Positions 1-8,116 of a stretch of DNA of 33,023 nucleotides are shown here, piece by piece; position 1 is the stretch's first letter, and each line of letters begins with the position of its first letter. Under the pieces are notes generated by a model. The model did no database searches. It was not told the origin of the DNA and worked only from the letters and a program-made list of their open reading frames with translations. A program made the translations under genes and the position numbers. The stretch is from positions 1 through 33,023 of the forward strand of contig JBFKQC010000045.1 of assembly GCA_041627895.1 (NCBI GenBank), written 5' to 3'. This stretch comes from JBFKQC01 sp041627895. GTDB taxonomy: Bacteria > Pseudomonadota > Alphaproteobacteria > Rhodobacterales > Rhodobacteraceae.

Positions 1-1037
1 CGTCAGGCCCAAGCGGGACCTTGCGCGAGTGCACGCCGAGGATCTTCTCTCGGCCCTTGATGTCGGGGTTCGGCACCTGCACCTGGCGATCGAAGCGGCC
101 GGGGCGCAACAGCGCCGGGTCCAGCACGTCGGGCCGGTTGGTGGCGGCCACGATGATGATGCCCTCGTTGGCCTCGAAGCCGTCCATTTCCACCAGAAGC
201 TGGTTCAGCGTCTGCTCGCGCTCGTCGTTGCCGCCGCCATAGCCGACGCCACGCGAGCGGCCGACCGCGTCGATCTCGTCGATGAACACGATGCAAGGCG
301 CGTTCTTCTTGGCCTGCTCGAACATGTCGCGCACGCGGCTGGCGCCGACGCCCACGAACATCTCGACGAAATCCGAACCCGAAATGGTGAAGAACGGCAC
401 GCCCGCCTCGCCCGCAATGGCACGCGCCAGCAGCGTCTTACCGGTGCCCGGCGGACCGACCAGCAGCGCGCCCTTGGGGATCTTGCCGCCAAGACGCGAG
501 AATTTCTGCGGGTTGCGCAGGAACTCGACGATTTCCTCAAGCTCTTCCTTGGCCTCGTCGATGCCGGCGACGTCGTCGAAGGTCACGCGCCCGTGCTTCT
601 CGGTCAGCAGCTTCGCGCGCGACTTGCCAAAGCCCATCGCCCCGCCGCGGCCGCCGCCCTGCATCCGGTTCATGAAGTAGATCCAGACCCCGATCAGCAC
701 CAGGAACGGCAGGAACGTCATCAGCACCGTGGTAAAGCCCGACTGTTCCTGCGGCTCGGCCCGCACGGTGACGTTGTTCTCGATCAGCGTCTCGGTGATG
801 TCGGTGCCCTGCGGCCGGATCGTGACATAGTCATTGCCGTCGCTGCCGCGGAACAAGATGCGCTCGCCGTCGAGCGTGACCGACGACACTTCGCGGGCCT
901 CGACCCGGTCGATGAAGTCGGAATAGCTGACCGAACGCGACGACATCGTCGTCTGGCCGCCCGAAAACAGGTTGAAGAGCGCCAGGATCAGCAGGAACAG
1001 CACGACCCAAAAGGCGATGTTTCTGGCGTTGCCCAAG
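1..1037 (-). CDS. ftsH: ATP-dependent zinc metalloprotease FtsH (5' part, runs off window)
   Basis: Membrane-anchored AAA+ protease that extracts and degrades membrane and short-lived cytosolic proteins. About 345 residues are in the window; the zinc protease domain (HEXXH) lies beyond the left edge. Visible parts are an N-terminal membrane segment (NIAFWVVLFLLILALF), a periplasmic FtsH-extracellular domain, a second membrane segment near residues 100-120 (VLMTFLPFLVLIGVWIYFM), Walker A GPPGTGKT near residue 197, Walker B VFIDEID near residue 252, and the second region of homology with its arginines (DPALLRPGRFDRQ) near residue 310. I chose a TTG start (MGNARNIAF) because it is preceded by GAGGAG at good spacing and no in-frame ATG fits. 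It lies 77 bases after tilS in the same orientation; a perfect 14-base GC palindrome sits in that gap (1058-1071). The tilS-ftsH order is widespread in bacteria. Confidence 0.96.
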
Positions 1038-1114
1038 GCGATCTCCTCACTTGTTTCGGCGCGCGCGCCGATGCACGGACCGGCCCTTCCAAGATAAGGG
1101 TCCAGGCAGAGACT

Positions 1115-2362
1115 TCAACGCCGGATCAGGCTGGCGGCGAAATCGTCGCGCCCGGGGGCGAGAGACGCCTGCCAGCCGTTCGCGTAGCCCGCCAATGGGG
1201 CGGAAATAAGTTCGCCGCCGCGCCAGATTGCGGGCGAGGCGGCAAGCGATGCGCGCGGCAGCCCGCTGGCGCGCCAGTCCGGGCAGTCCGCCAGCCCGGC
1301 CTCGGTCAATGCACGGGTTTCCGCGCCGGGCAGTTCCGGGCCGGTGATCTGCCAGCGGCCATCCCAGATCGCCCCGGGCAAGGCCGGCTCCGCGCCCTTG
1401 GCCGCCCGCGGCTCGCGCGAGATGCGGATGCCGGGGCCGCGAAACGAGATCACGCAGCCGTGCAACGTCGTCCGGCGCTGCCGCTGGCCGCGGAGGATCA
1501 CCTGCATCACCGCATCCGCCCGCGGCGGGTAATCGGCCCCCGAAATCCAGCGCAGCGCGGCATTCAGCAGCCGGCGCGCGAAGTCCTCGGGCAAGGCGTG
1601 ATACGCATCCCCCTCAAGCAGCAGATCGCCCCGGTCCTGGGCGACATGCCGCCTCGCCCATCCGGCAAGGTATGCCGCGATGCTTGCGCGCGTGCTGCGC
1701 AGATTGGCAATGGTCCGCCCCAGCCCCTTGGCGTCGATCCCGAGCGGGGCCAGCGCCGCGAGCGCCCGGCGCGCCCTGACCCGGTCGAAACGGGCGTCCT
1801 CGTTCGACGGGTCCTCGACCCAGCGCACCCCGCGCGCCGCAAGATTGTCGCGCAGCGCCTGCCGCCGCACCCCGAGCAGCGGGCGGTGAAACCGCACCCC
1901 GGCCCGGACAAAGACCGGCCGCATGCCCGTCAGCCCGTCGAGCCCCGCGCCGCGGGACAGCCCCAGCAGAAACGTCTCGGCCTGGTCGTCCAGCGTGTGG
2001 CCCAGCGTCACGTCACCGATCCCCTCGGCGGCGGCCCAGTCCGCCAGCAGCCGATAGCGCGCGCGCCGCGCCTGGTCCTGAAGATTGCCCGCGCCGTCCC
2101 AGCCGGTCCAGCGCAGCGTCGCATGCGCCAGCCCCAGCCCCGCGCAGATCCCTGCCACCGCCGCTGCCTCGCGACCCGCCTCGGGGCGCAGCCCGTGATC
2201 GACCGTGGCGACCGACAACGACGCGCGGCCCCAGTCGCACAGCAGGTGAAGAAGCCCCAGGCTGTCGCTGCCGCCCGAGACCGCAACGCCCAGCCGCGCG
2301 GGCCGGGACCCGTCGGGAAACGCGGCGTCGAGATGTGATAGAAGCGCCGCGCCGCCGCTCAC
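1115..2362 (-). CDS. tilS: tRNA(Ile)-lysidine synthase TilS
   Basis: Converts C34 of the CAU-anticodon tRNA-Ile to lysidine using ATP and lysine, so that the tRNA reads AUA codons; cytosolic and essential in most bacteria. The 415-residue protein carries the N-type ATP pyrophosphatase P-loop SGGSDS at residues 29-34, followed by the family segments TVDHGLR, GHTLDDQAETFLLGLSRG and RPLL. The C-terminal substrate-binding region is shorter and less conserved, as in other alphaproteobacterial TilS. The open frame extends much further upstream, but that part is a shadow of cpoB. I chose the GTG at 2362 because it forms a 4-base GTGA overlap with the cpoB stop and puts the P-loop at the usual distance from the N terminus. 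It is probably translated by coupling to cpoB. Confidence 0.93.
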   Translation of the reverse strand: MSGGAALLSHLDAAFPDGSRPARLGVAVSGGSDSLGLLHLLCDWGRASLSVATVDHGLRPEAGREAAAVAGICAGLGLAHATLRWTGWDGAGNLQDQARRARYRLLADWAAAEGIGDVTLGHTLDDQAETFLLGLSRGAGLDGLTGMRPVFVRAGVRFHRPLLGVRRQALRDNLAARGVRWVEDPSNEDARFDRVRARRALAALAPLGIDAKGLGRTIANLRSTRASIAAYLAGWARRHVAQDRGDLLLEGDAYHALPEDFARRLLNAALRWISGADYPPRADAVMQVILRGQRQRRTTLHGCVISFRGPGIRISREPRAAKGAEPALPGAIWDGRWQITGPELPGAETRALTEAGLADCPDWRASGLPRASLAASPAIWRGGELISAPLAGYANGWQASLAPGRDDFAASLIRR

Positions 2363-3171
2363 GAACAGCCGAGCCGCAGGCGCTCGTTCTCCGCCGGGGC
2401 GACCTGCGGCGCGCCGGGAAACCGCGCGCCGATCTCGCCCAGTGTCACGCAGGCCTCGTTGACCTGCCCCAGCGTCGCCAGCGACGTGCCGAGCCGCAGT
2501 AGCGCGTCCGCCGCGCGCGGCCCGTTCGGCGCGCTGGAAAAGCTTTCCAGATAGGCCCGCGCCGCGGCCGAGGTCTCGCCCAGCCCCGCCAGTGCCTCGC
2601 CCCGCAGGAAATGCGCCTCCGCCGACAGCGGACCGCCCGGGTAGGTTTCGGTGAAGGCGCCGAACAGGCGCACCGCCTCGTCGTTGGCACCGCTTTCCAG
2701 CGCCGCGGCGGCGCGGTCGAAATCGGCCTGCTCGCCCACTGCCAGCTCGGTCGCGTCCACTGACGGTGCGGGCGCCGGGCGCGGCTGAACCGGCGCCGCG
2801 CCGCCGCCGAGCCGCGGGGTCTCGCCCAGCGAGGCGATATCGCAATCCGGCTCCAGCTCGCAAAGCCGGAACTCCAGGTCGCCGATCCGGTTGGTGCCGT
2901 CGCTCACCACGCTGTTGATGCGGAATTCCAGCTCTTCGGCCTTCGAGGTCAGCCGCTGCAACTCGCGCTCGATCAGGTCGACCCGCTGCAACGTGTCACC
3001 CGCCACGCCAAGCGACACGCCGCCGGTGGTGCTGAGCTCGCGCTTCAGCCGTTGGATTTCGACGAACAGCACCGACAATTCCTGGCGGATGTCGGCAAGC
3101 GTCTGGTCCTGCGCGCCGGCGGGCGCGGCCAGGCAGATTGCGGCGAGGGCGGACAGGACGGCGCGGCGCAT
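2359..3171 (-). CDS. cpoB: Cell division coordinator CpoB (YbgF), periplasmic TPR protein
   Basis: Periplasmic partner of TolA that links outer-membrane constriction with septal peptidoglycan synthesis in the well-studied enterobacterial system. The protein has 270 residues: a signal peptide (MRRAVLSALAAICLAAPAGA, cleavage before QD), then an N-terminal coiled-coil stretch of heptad-like sequence to about residue 105. A Pro/Ala linker follows, and then TolA-binding TPR-type repeats from about residue 150 to the end (AVRLFGAFTETYPGGPLSAEAHFLRGEAL, then AYLESFSSAPNGPRAADALLRLGTSL). One Cys pair (CELEPDC) lies just after the coiled coil. It sits 13 bases after pal and overlaps tilS by 4 bases, as the last Tol-Pal gene of the cluster. 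Confidence 0.93.
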   Translation of the reverse strand: MRRAVLSALAAICLAAPAGAQDQTLADIRQELSVLFVEIQRLKRELSTTGGVSLGVAGDTLQRVDLIERELQRLTSKAEELEFRINSVVSDGTNRIGDLEFRLCELEPDCDIASLGETPRLGGGAAPVQPRPAPAPSVDATELAVGEQADFDRAAAALESGANDEAVRLFGAFTETYPGGPLSAEAHFLRGEALAGLGETSAAARAYLESFSSAPNGPRAADALLRLGTSLATLGQVNEACVTLGEIGARFPGAPQVAPAENERLRLGCS

Positions 3172-3184
3172 GGATCTTCCGGGA

Positions 3185-3691
3185 TCAGCTGGTGCCGGCG
3201 TTCAGCACGGTCACCGCGCGGCGGTTCTTGGAATAGCAGGCTTCCTCCGAACAGATCTCGATCGGCCGCTCCTTGCCGTAGGTGACGGTGCGGATGCGTC
3301 CCGGCGACACGCCCTGGGCGATCAGGAACTGCTGCACCGCGCTGGCGCGGCGGGCGCCAAGCGCCAGGTTGTATTCCCGCGTGCCCTGCTCGTCGGCATG
3401 GCCCTCGATCGTGACCTGGAAGTCGCGGTTGTCGATCAGCCAGTCGGCCTGCCCGACCAGCACCTGCCGCGACGCTTCGCTGAGCGTGCTTTCGTCGACG
3501 GCGAAAAACACGCGATCGCCGATCGTCGAGTTGAAATAGGCCACCGTGCCCGGCAGGGCGGCCCCGTCGATCCCGCCCCGGCTCTGGTTCAGGTCGACGG
3601 TATTGCCGGCACCGCGGAAACGGTCCGGGCTGGAACAGGCGCCGAGCGCAAGCAGGGCGGTGATCAGAATCGCACAAGTCTTATGGGTCAT
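3185..3691 (-). CDS. pal: Peptidoglycan-associated lipoprotein Pal
   Basis: Outer-membrane lipoprotein that binds peptidoglycan and is moved to the division site by the Tol complex. The 168-residue precursor begins with a lipoprotein signal ending in the lipobox LGAC with the lipidated Cys at position 19. It then has a short linker and a C-terminal OmpA-like domain with the peptidoglycan-binding core TIEGHADEQGTREYNLALG followed by RRASAV and the conserved YGKERP. It lies 206 bases downstream of tolB, the largest gap within the tol cluster. A separate promoter in that gap is plausible: the interval is less GC-rich next to pal, and a weak TTCCCA-17-TAGTCT arrangement reads toward pal. I would not rely on that promoter without mapping. 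Confidence 0.95.
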   Translation of the reverse strand: MTHKTCAILITALLALGACSSPDRFRGAGNTVDLNQSRGGIDGAALPGTVAYFNSTIGDRVFFAVDESTLSEASRQVLVGQADWLIDNRDFQVTIEGHADEQGTREYNLALGARRASAVQQFLIAQGVSPGRIRTVTYGKERPIEICSEEACYSKNRRAVTVLNAGTS

Positions 3692-3897
3692 GTGGCGGGA
3701 GGTCCGGCTTCATTGTTGCTCGATCAGAAACAGACTAGCACTTTGCGCGACGCTTGGGAACGAGGGCGTTTTCGCACAAGATGCCGTGCACGTGCTTGGT
3801 TGCCCCGCCGACCTCGTCGGCCCGGCGGCATCGGCGCGACGCGCCCGTCCCGTGGGGGGCGGGGCGGGCGCGGCCAGAACGATCACCGTGGCGCGGA

Positions 3898-5217
3898 TCA
3901 TTGCAGCAGCGGCGACCAGGCCGGGTCGGACGCCGCGCCGTCGGTCGGCACCCGGCGCAGGTTGCGCCCGGAAATGTCGACCGAATACAGCGCCGGCGCC
4001 CCGGTCGGACCCTGGCTTTCGCGGGTGAACATGATCACGCGGCCATTGGGCGACCAGGTCGGCCCCTCGTCGAGAAAGCTCGCCGTCAGCAGGCGTTCCT
4101 CGGACCCGTCGGTGCGCATCACGCCGATATGGAACCGGCCGCGGTTCTGCTTGGTGAACGCGATCAGGTCGCCCCTGGGCGACCAGACCGGCGTGCCGTA
4201 GCGGCCGGGCCCGAAGCTGATCCGCGTCGCCTCGCCGCCATTGGCCGGCATCACGTAAAGCTGCTGCGTGCCCGAGCGGTCGGATTCGAACACGATCTGA
4301 CGGCCGTCGGGCGAAAAGCTGGGCGCAGTCTCGATCGACGGTGTCGAGGTCAGCCGCACCGGCGATATCCCACTGGCCGGCATCGCGAAAATGTCGGTGT
4401 TGCCGCCATCCGAAAGCGAGAACACCACCGTCTGCCCGTCCGGCGCGAAACGCGGCGCGAACGACATCGAGCCCGGCGGCAGGCTCAGCTTGCGCCGGCC
4501 GACCGTGGCGACGTCGAGCACGTAGATTTCCGGCACGCCCGTGTCATAGGCGGTATAAAGCACCCGGTCGCCGGTGGGCGAGAACCGCGGCGCCAGAACG
4601 ATCGAGGCGCTGTCGGTCAGGAACTCGACGTTGGCACCGTCGTAATCCATCACCGCCAGCCGCTTGCGGCGGGCGTTCTTCGGCCCGGTCTCGGAGACGA
4701 AGACGACACGGCTGTCGAAATAGGCGCCCTCGCCGGTGATCCGCGTATAGACCGCGTCGGCCACCTTGTGCGCCATGCGCCGCCAGCTCGTCGTGGTGGC
4801 GGCGAATTGCAGACCGTCGCCCAGCTGGCTTTCGGCGAAGACGTCGAACAGCCGGAACTTGACCGTCACCCGGTCGCCCGAGACACCCACCGCCCCCGTG
4901 ATCAGCGCCTGCGCATTGATCGCCTTCCAGTCGGAATACTGCACCGGGCTGGAGAAATTCGTGACCGCCGAGATGAAGGCGCTGGACGGGATCTCGCGGA
5001 AAAGCCCGGTATTGGCCAGGTCCGCCGCGACCACCTGGGTGATCTGCGCCGCCATCGCCTCGGCCCCCGGGGTCTCGGCCACGAAACTCGGGGCGGCGAA
5101 TGGCAGGGGCTCGATCACGCCCTCGGTGATCTCGATCCTGAGTGGCCCGCGCGGCTCCTGCGCAAGTGCGAGGGCCGGGACCAGCAACAGGACGAAAAGG
5201 GGAAGAATGCGCGTCAT
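3898..5217 (-). CDS. tolB: Tol-Pal system beta-propeller protein TolB
   Basis: Periplasmic propeller that binds Pal and is recycled by TolA. The 439-residue precursor has a signal peptide (MTRILPLFVLLLVPALALA, cleavage before QE) and an N-terminal alpha/beta domain to about residue 160. The C-terminal six-bladed propeller is visible as repeated blades with SPxGxxVxF-type motifs (APDGQTVVFS, SPDGRQIVFES, SPRGDLIAFT, SPNGRVIMFT). Its ATG at 5217 overlaps the stop of the preceding extra TolA-domain gene by 4 bases (ATGA). The physical and probably translational link is therefore to that gene rather than directly to tolA. Confidence 0.96.
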   Translation of the reverse strand: MTRILPLFVLLLVPALALAQEPRGPLRIEITEGVIEPLPFAAPSFVAETPGAEAMAAQITQVVAADLANTGLFREIPSSAFISAVTNFSSPVQYSDWKAINAQALITGAVGVSGDRVTVKFRLFDVFAESQLGDGLQFAATTTSWRRMAHKVADAVYTRITGEGAYFDSRVVFVSETGPKNARRKRLAVMDYDGANVEFLTDSASIVLAPRFSPTGDRVLYTAYDTGVPEIYVLDVATVGRRKLSLPPGSMSFAPRFAPDGQTVVFSLSDGGNTDIFAMPASGISPVRLTSTPSIETAPSFSPDGRQIVFESDRSGTQQLYVMPANGGEATRISFGPGRYGTPVWSPRGDLIAFTKQNRGRFHIGVMRTDGSEERLLTASFLDEGPTWSPNGRVIMFTRESQGPTGAPALYSVDISGRNLRRVPTDGAASDPAWSPLLQ

Positions 5218-5726
5218 TTGATCCTCATCTTCTCCGGATTAAACATGATTTCCATCTGGCGCCACTCCTCGTATCTATCTGCGGGCAACTCGTAACCCCT
5301 GGCTCCACAACGCAGGATCGCCCCGCGCGCGACCTCGAAGGCTTGTCGCGCGGCGTCCTCAGAGCCGCTGGAATGGCTGACCATTCGGATAGAGCCAGAC
5401 ACGGGCCGTCCCTCCGGCGAAAGCGAAAAGCCGACCGTGACGCTTGAACTCGTCGCCTCATCGTCCTGGGAGCCAGCATTCCAGCACCGATATACCGAAG
5501 ACAGAAACGCGGCACGTTCCTGCGGGGTCAAGTCACGAGCCGCGGAATGGAGCGGTCGCTCATGCCGTCGCGGCGCATGTTTCACGGACGGCGCAGCAAC
5601 TCCTGGTGAGAGCCGCCTTTCGTGGAATGCGGTGCCGTGCTGAGGCAAGGGGCGCGGGCGAAGTACATCGGCCGCCGCTGTGCCGGAGAGAGCGACAAGA
5701 AGCGCGAAAATGACAGCTGTCCTCAT
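5214..5726 (-). CDS. TolA2: secreted free-standing TolA C-terminal domain (paralogue of TolA domain III)
   Basis: A 170-residue protein between tolA and tolB. Residues 1-19 (MRTAVIFALLVALSGTAAA) look like a cleavable signal peptide with an AxA site before DV, so it should be a soluble periplasmic protein, without the inner-membrane anchor and long Pro/Ala linker of TolA. Residues 20-65 are a basic, His/Arg/Pro-rich linker. Residues 66-170 align without gaps to TolA 270-374, with about 50 of 105 identities by eye. Shared blocks are RCWN, SIRM, AILRCG.RGY (TolA has CGTQGY), LPA..Y..W and FNPE.M, including both cysteines of the likely disulphide. I chose the ATG at 5726 because it overlaps the tolA stop as ATGA and gives the signal peptide; a longer frame upstream is a tolA shadow. 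The stop overlaps tolB by 4 bases. I know no described function. It could bind TolB, Pal or CpoB in competition with TolA, or act as a decoy for phage or bacteriocins. An automatic label such as TonB C-terminal or energy transducer would be misleading, because there is no anchor. Confidence 0.85.
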   Translation of the reverse strand: MRTAVIFALLVALSGTAAADVLRPRPLPQHGTAFHERRLSPGVAAPSVKHAPRRHERPLHSAARDLTPQERAAFLSSVYRCWNAGSQDDEATSSSVTVGFSLSPEGRPVSGSIRMVSHSSGSEDAARQAFEVARGAILRCGARGYELPADRYEEWRQMEIMFNPEKMRIK

Positions 5727-6847
5727 AGGCGCCCCATTTCCTCGGGGTTGAACGTGATCTCGATCTCGCGCCAGTGGTCGTACTTCTCGGCAGGCAGATC
5801 GTAGCCTTGCGTGCCGCATCGAAGGATCGCTCGCCTTGCGACGTCGAAATGCTGATTGGCTGCTGCTTCGGTGCCCCCGAAGTGGTCAATCATGCGAATT
5901 GAATTGGGATCGGGCTTTCCGTCAATGGCCATCGTAACCCGCACGACGACCGTCACTCTGGAAGCTTCGGTGCTTAACGCACCGATGTTCCAGCACCTGC
6001 CAACCGCCACTCTCAGCCCCTCCTTTTCCCCGCTCGTCAGCGGCGGCCCGGCCGGGGCTGCGCGCGGCGCGGGTGCGGGCTTGCGGACCGCATCCGCCAC
6101 CGCCGCCGCCACCGCATCAGCGATGCCATCGCCGCTCGGCGGTGCAGGCGCGGGTGCGGGCGTGGGTGCCGGCGCTGCCGCGGCGCGCCGCACCGGGCGC
6201 GCAACCGGGCGGGGCGAGGCGCTGGGCGCGCCCGCCGCCGGCGGCTCGGCCTCGGTCACGATCTCGGTGGTCGCCTCTTCCGGCGCCGCCTCGGGCGCTT
6301 CTTCGGCGACCCGGGGCGTCTCGGCCTCGGGCGAGACCCGCGGCGTCGGCGTATCGGCGATCTCGGGGGCCTGCGGCGCCTCGGGCACCGGCAGCGGTGC
6401 CACGCGCGGCGCGGGCCGCGGCGCGGGCGTCTCGGCGGGCGGCGCGACGACCGGTGTCTCGGCCGCCGGCTCGGGGCGCGGCAGCGCGGCAAGGTCCTCG
6501 GCCAGTTCCGGCTGGGGCGGCGTCGGCGCATCCGGCACATCGGGCAGCGCGTCGGGATCGTCCTGCGCCGCGGCCTCGGGCTCGACCGCTGCAACCGCGG
6601 GGTCCTCGGGGCGCGGCGCGGGTTCCGGCGCGCTATCAACCTCGGGCAGCGCGGGCGCCGGCACGTCGATCACCGGCTGCGGCGCCAGATCGGGCAGGCT
6701 CAGCGCGGCATAATCCTCGGCCGAGATCAGCGACACGTCGGCAACCTCCACCGGCGGCGGCGGCTCGGACCCGAGCCAGCCCCCGACCAGCAGCCCGAGC
6801 AACAGCGCGGCATGCCCCGCACCGGAGATATAGGTGCCGGTCTGCAC
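5723..6847 (-). CDS. tolA: Cell envelope integrity protein TolA
   Basis: Inner-membrane protein spanning the periplasm that transmits the proton-motive-force-driven TolQR motion to TolB, Pal and CpoB. In 374 residues one sees a short N terminus, a single membrane segment (HAALLLGLLVGGWLG, about residues 12-26), and a long Pro/Ala/Glu-rich linker from about 30 to 265, rich in AP, PE and AEAP motifs. The globular C-terminal domain at about 270-374 has two cysteines (RCWN and RCG). The linker is extremely GC-rich, while the C-terminal domain coding DNA (about 5726-6040) is clearly less GC-rich. The stop overlaps the start of the TolA2 gene by 4 bases; the start is 7 bases after tolR. Confidence 0.93.
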   Translation of the reverse strand: MQTGTYISGAGHAALLLGLLVGGWLGSEPPPPVEVADVSLISAEDYAALSLPDLAPQPVIDVPAPALPEVDSAPEPAPRPEDPAVAAVEPEAAAQDDPDALPDVPDAPTPPQPELAEDLAALPRPEPAAETPVVAPPAETPAPRPAPRVAPLPVPEAPQAPEIADTPTPRVSPEAETPRVAEEAPEAAPEEATTEIVTEAEPPAAGAPSASPRPVARPVRRAAAAPAPTPAPAPAPPSGDGIADAVAAAVADAVRKPAPAPRAAPAGPPLTSGEKEGLRVAVGRCWNIGALSTEASRVTVVVRVTMAIDGKPDPNSIRMIDHFGGTEAAANQHFDVARRAILRCGTQGYDLPAEKYDHWREIEITFNPEEMGRL

Positions 6848-6854
6848 CGCGGTC

Positions 6855-7337
6855 TCAGCCCTCGGCCCCGTCGAGCCGCGGCCCGCCGGTCTCGGTCACC
6901 AGCCCGATGTTCCGGAAACCGCCCGCGTTCAGCGCCCCCATCACCTGCATCACCTGCTCGTAGGGGATCGTCCCGTCCGCGCGCAGGAATATCTTGTCGC
7001 TGGTGCGCTCGGCCGCGATGGCGCGCAGCTTGGCCACCAGATCGGTCGCCGGCGTCTGGGTGGTCTGGATCATGATCTGCCCCTCGGCGGTCAGCGTCAC
7101 CGTCAGTGGCTCTTCGTTCTCGACCGGCAGCGCCTCGGCCGCGGTTTCGGGCAGGTTCACCGGCACGCCCACGGTCAGAAGCGGCGCTGAGACCATGAAG
7201 ATGATCAGCAGAACCAGCATCACGTCCACGAAGGGTGTGACGTTGATCTCGCTCATCGCGCGGTAGCGCCCGCGCCGGCGCCGGTCGCGGCCGCGCCGTT
7301 CCGCCCCGCCCGACCCCTTGATGACCCCGGCGCCCAT
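6855..7337 (-). CDS. tolR: Tol-Pal system protein TolR (ExbD family)
   Basis: Inner-membrane ion-channel partner of TolQ that also contacts peptidoglycan. It has 160 residues: a basic cytosolic N terminus (RRGRDRRRRGRYR), the family hallmark MSEINVTPFVDVMLVLLIIFMV with the proton-pathway Asp of the FVDVMLVLL segment, and then a periplasmic domain ending near DGAEG. The open frame extends far upstream as a tolQ shadow. The ATG at 7337 (MGAGVIKGSGG) shares its A with the tolQ stop (TGATG, one-base overlap), the usual coupling. A later Met directly before SEINVTP is a less likely start. Confidence 0.95.
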   Translation of the reverse strand: MGAGVIKGSGGAERRGRDRRRRGRYRAMSEINVTPFVDVMLVLLIIFMVSAPLLTVGVPVNLPETAAEALPVENEEPLTVTLTAEGQIMIQTTQTPATDLVAKLRAIAAERTSDKIFLRADGTIPYEQVMQVMGALNAGGFRNIGLVTETGGPRLDGAEG

Positions 7338-8008
7338 CAGCGGTCGTCCAGCTGCCGGCTGAGGATCGTCGCGAACTCGTCGGCAAAGGCCTCGTACCCC
7401 GCCACGATCCGGTCGCTGTCGGCGGAAAGCTTGTTGTAGAAGATCACCGCCGGGATCGCCGCCAGCAGGCCGAGGCCGGTGGCCAGAAGCGCCTCGGCGA
7501 TGCCCGGCGCCACCACGGCGAGGTTGGTCGATTGCTGCTGCGCGATCTCGATGAACGCGCGCATGATGCCCCAGACCGTGCCGAACAGCCCGATGAACGG
7601 CGCCGTCGAGCCGACCGTGGCCAGAAAGCTCAAGCCCCGGTTCAGGCCCTCGGCCTCCTTGTTGATCGCCACGTCCATCGAGCGGTCGATGCGCGCCTGC
7701 GCCCCGGCGATCAGTTCGCCGTCCTGGCGGTGCGAGCGGCGCCATTCCAGCATGCCCGCGGCGAAGATCTTCTGCGACGAGCCGTCCGGTTCCTGGCCGA
7801 TCTCCTGGTACAGATCCTCCAGCGGCTCGCCGGACCAGAAGGCCTCGTCGAACACCGCCGCCTCCTGGCGGGCATTGCGATAGGTGATCAGCTTCTGGGC
7901 GATGATCGACCAGGCCCAGAACGAGGCCAGCAACAGGATGATCATCACCAGCTGCACGACGAACGAGGCGCGCCAAAACAGCGCGAAGAATGAGAATTCG
8001 GCTTCCAT
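7337..8008 (-). CDS. tolQ: Tol-Pal system protein TolQ (ExbB/MotA family)
   Basis: Inner-membrane proton channel component that forms the pentamer around TolR and energises TolA. It has 223 residues with three hydrophobic segments: one near residues 13-37 (FVVQLVMIILLLASFWAWSIIAQ), a second in the stretch LATVGSTAPFIGLFGTVWGIMRAF, and a third in EALLATGLGLLAAIPAVIFYNKL. The GTVWG and ALLATGLGLLAAIPA motifs are typical. A 108-base gap separates it from ybgC. This gap contains one copy of the word GGGGCGAAAC (8054-8063) found in other intergenic regions here and may hold a promoter for the tol genes. Confidence 0.96.
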   Translation of the reverse strand: MEAEFSFFALFWRASFVVQLVMIILLLASFWAWSIIAQKLITYRNARQEAAVFDEAFWSGEPLEDLYQEIGQEPDGSSQKIFAAGMLEWRRSHRQDGELIAGAQARIDRSMDVAINKEAEGLNRGLSFLATVGSTAPFIGLFGTVWGIMRAFIEIAQQQSTNLAVVAPGIAEALLATGLGLLAAIPAVIFYNKLSADSDRIVAGYEAFADEFATILSRQLDDR

Positions 8009-8116
8009 GCGTCCTGCTCTCTGTCCGGCCCGGTGGTTCCGTGGCGCTAATTAGGGGCGAAACTACCGCATATGCAGGGGGAAAGCCAAGATTTCCGCGT
8101 CAGATCCGTCGCGCGC

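Noticed and set aside
1058..1071. 14-base GC palindrome between tilS and ftsH
   Set aside because: Alternating GC sequence of this length arises easily at this base composition; there is no U-tract and both genes read through it.
29..2338. Long plus-strand ORFs opposite ftsH/tilS, ruvAB (8548-11061), the MFS gene (15358-16707), ileS (24592-26160) and the SARP gene
   Set aside because: They are antisense frames kept open by the very high G+C content; the opposite strand carries clear conserved genes and these translations are Arg/Pro/Gln-rich without motifs.
3710..3901. A 63-codon minus-strand ORF beginning with an ATGA overlap at the tolB stop (MIRATVIVLAAPAPPP...)
   Set aside because: The first residues look plausible, but after about residue 18 the composition and codon pattern decay (SCAKTPSFPSVAQSASLFLIEQQ). 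It covers the likely pal promoter, and no family is recognised.
6040..6760. Repetitive Ala/Pro/Glu coding sequence that resembles a minisatellite
   Set aside because: No exact repeat unit; it is the normal low-complexity linker of TolA.
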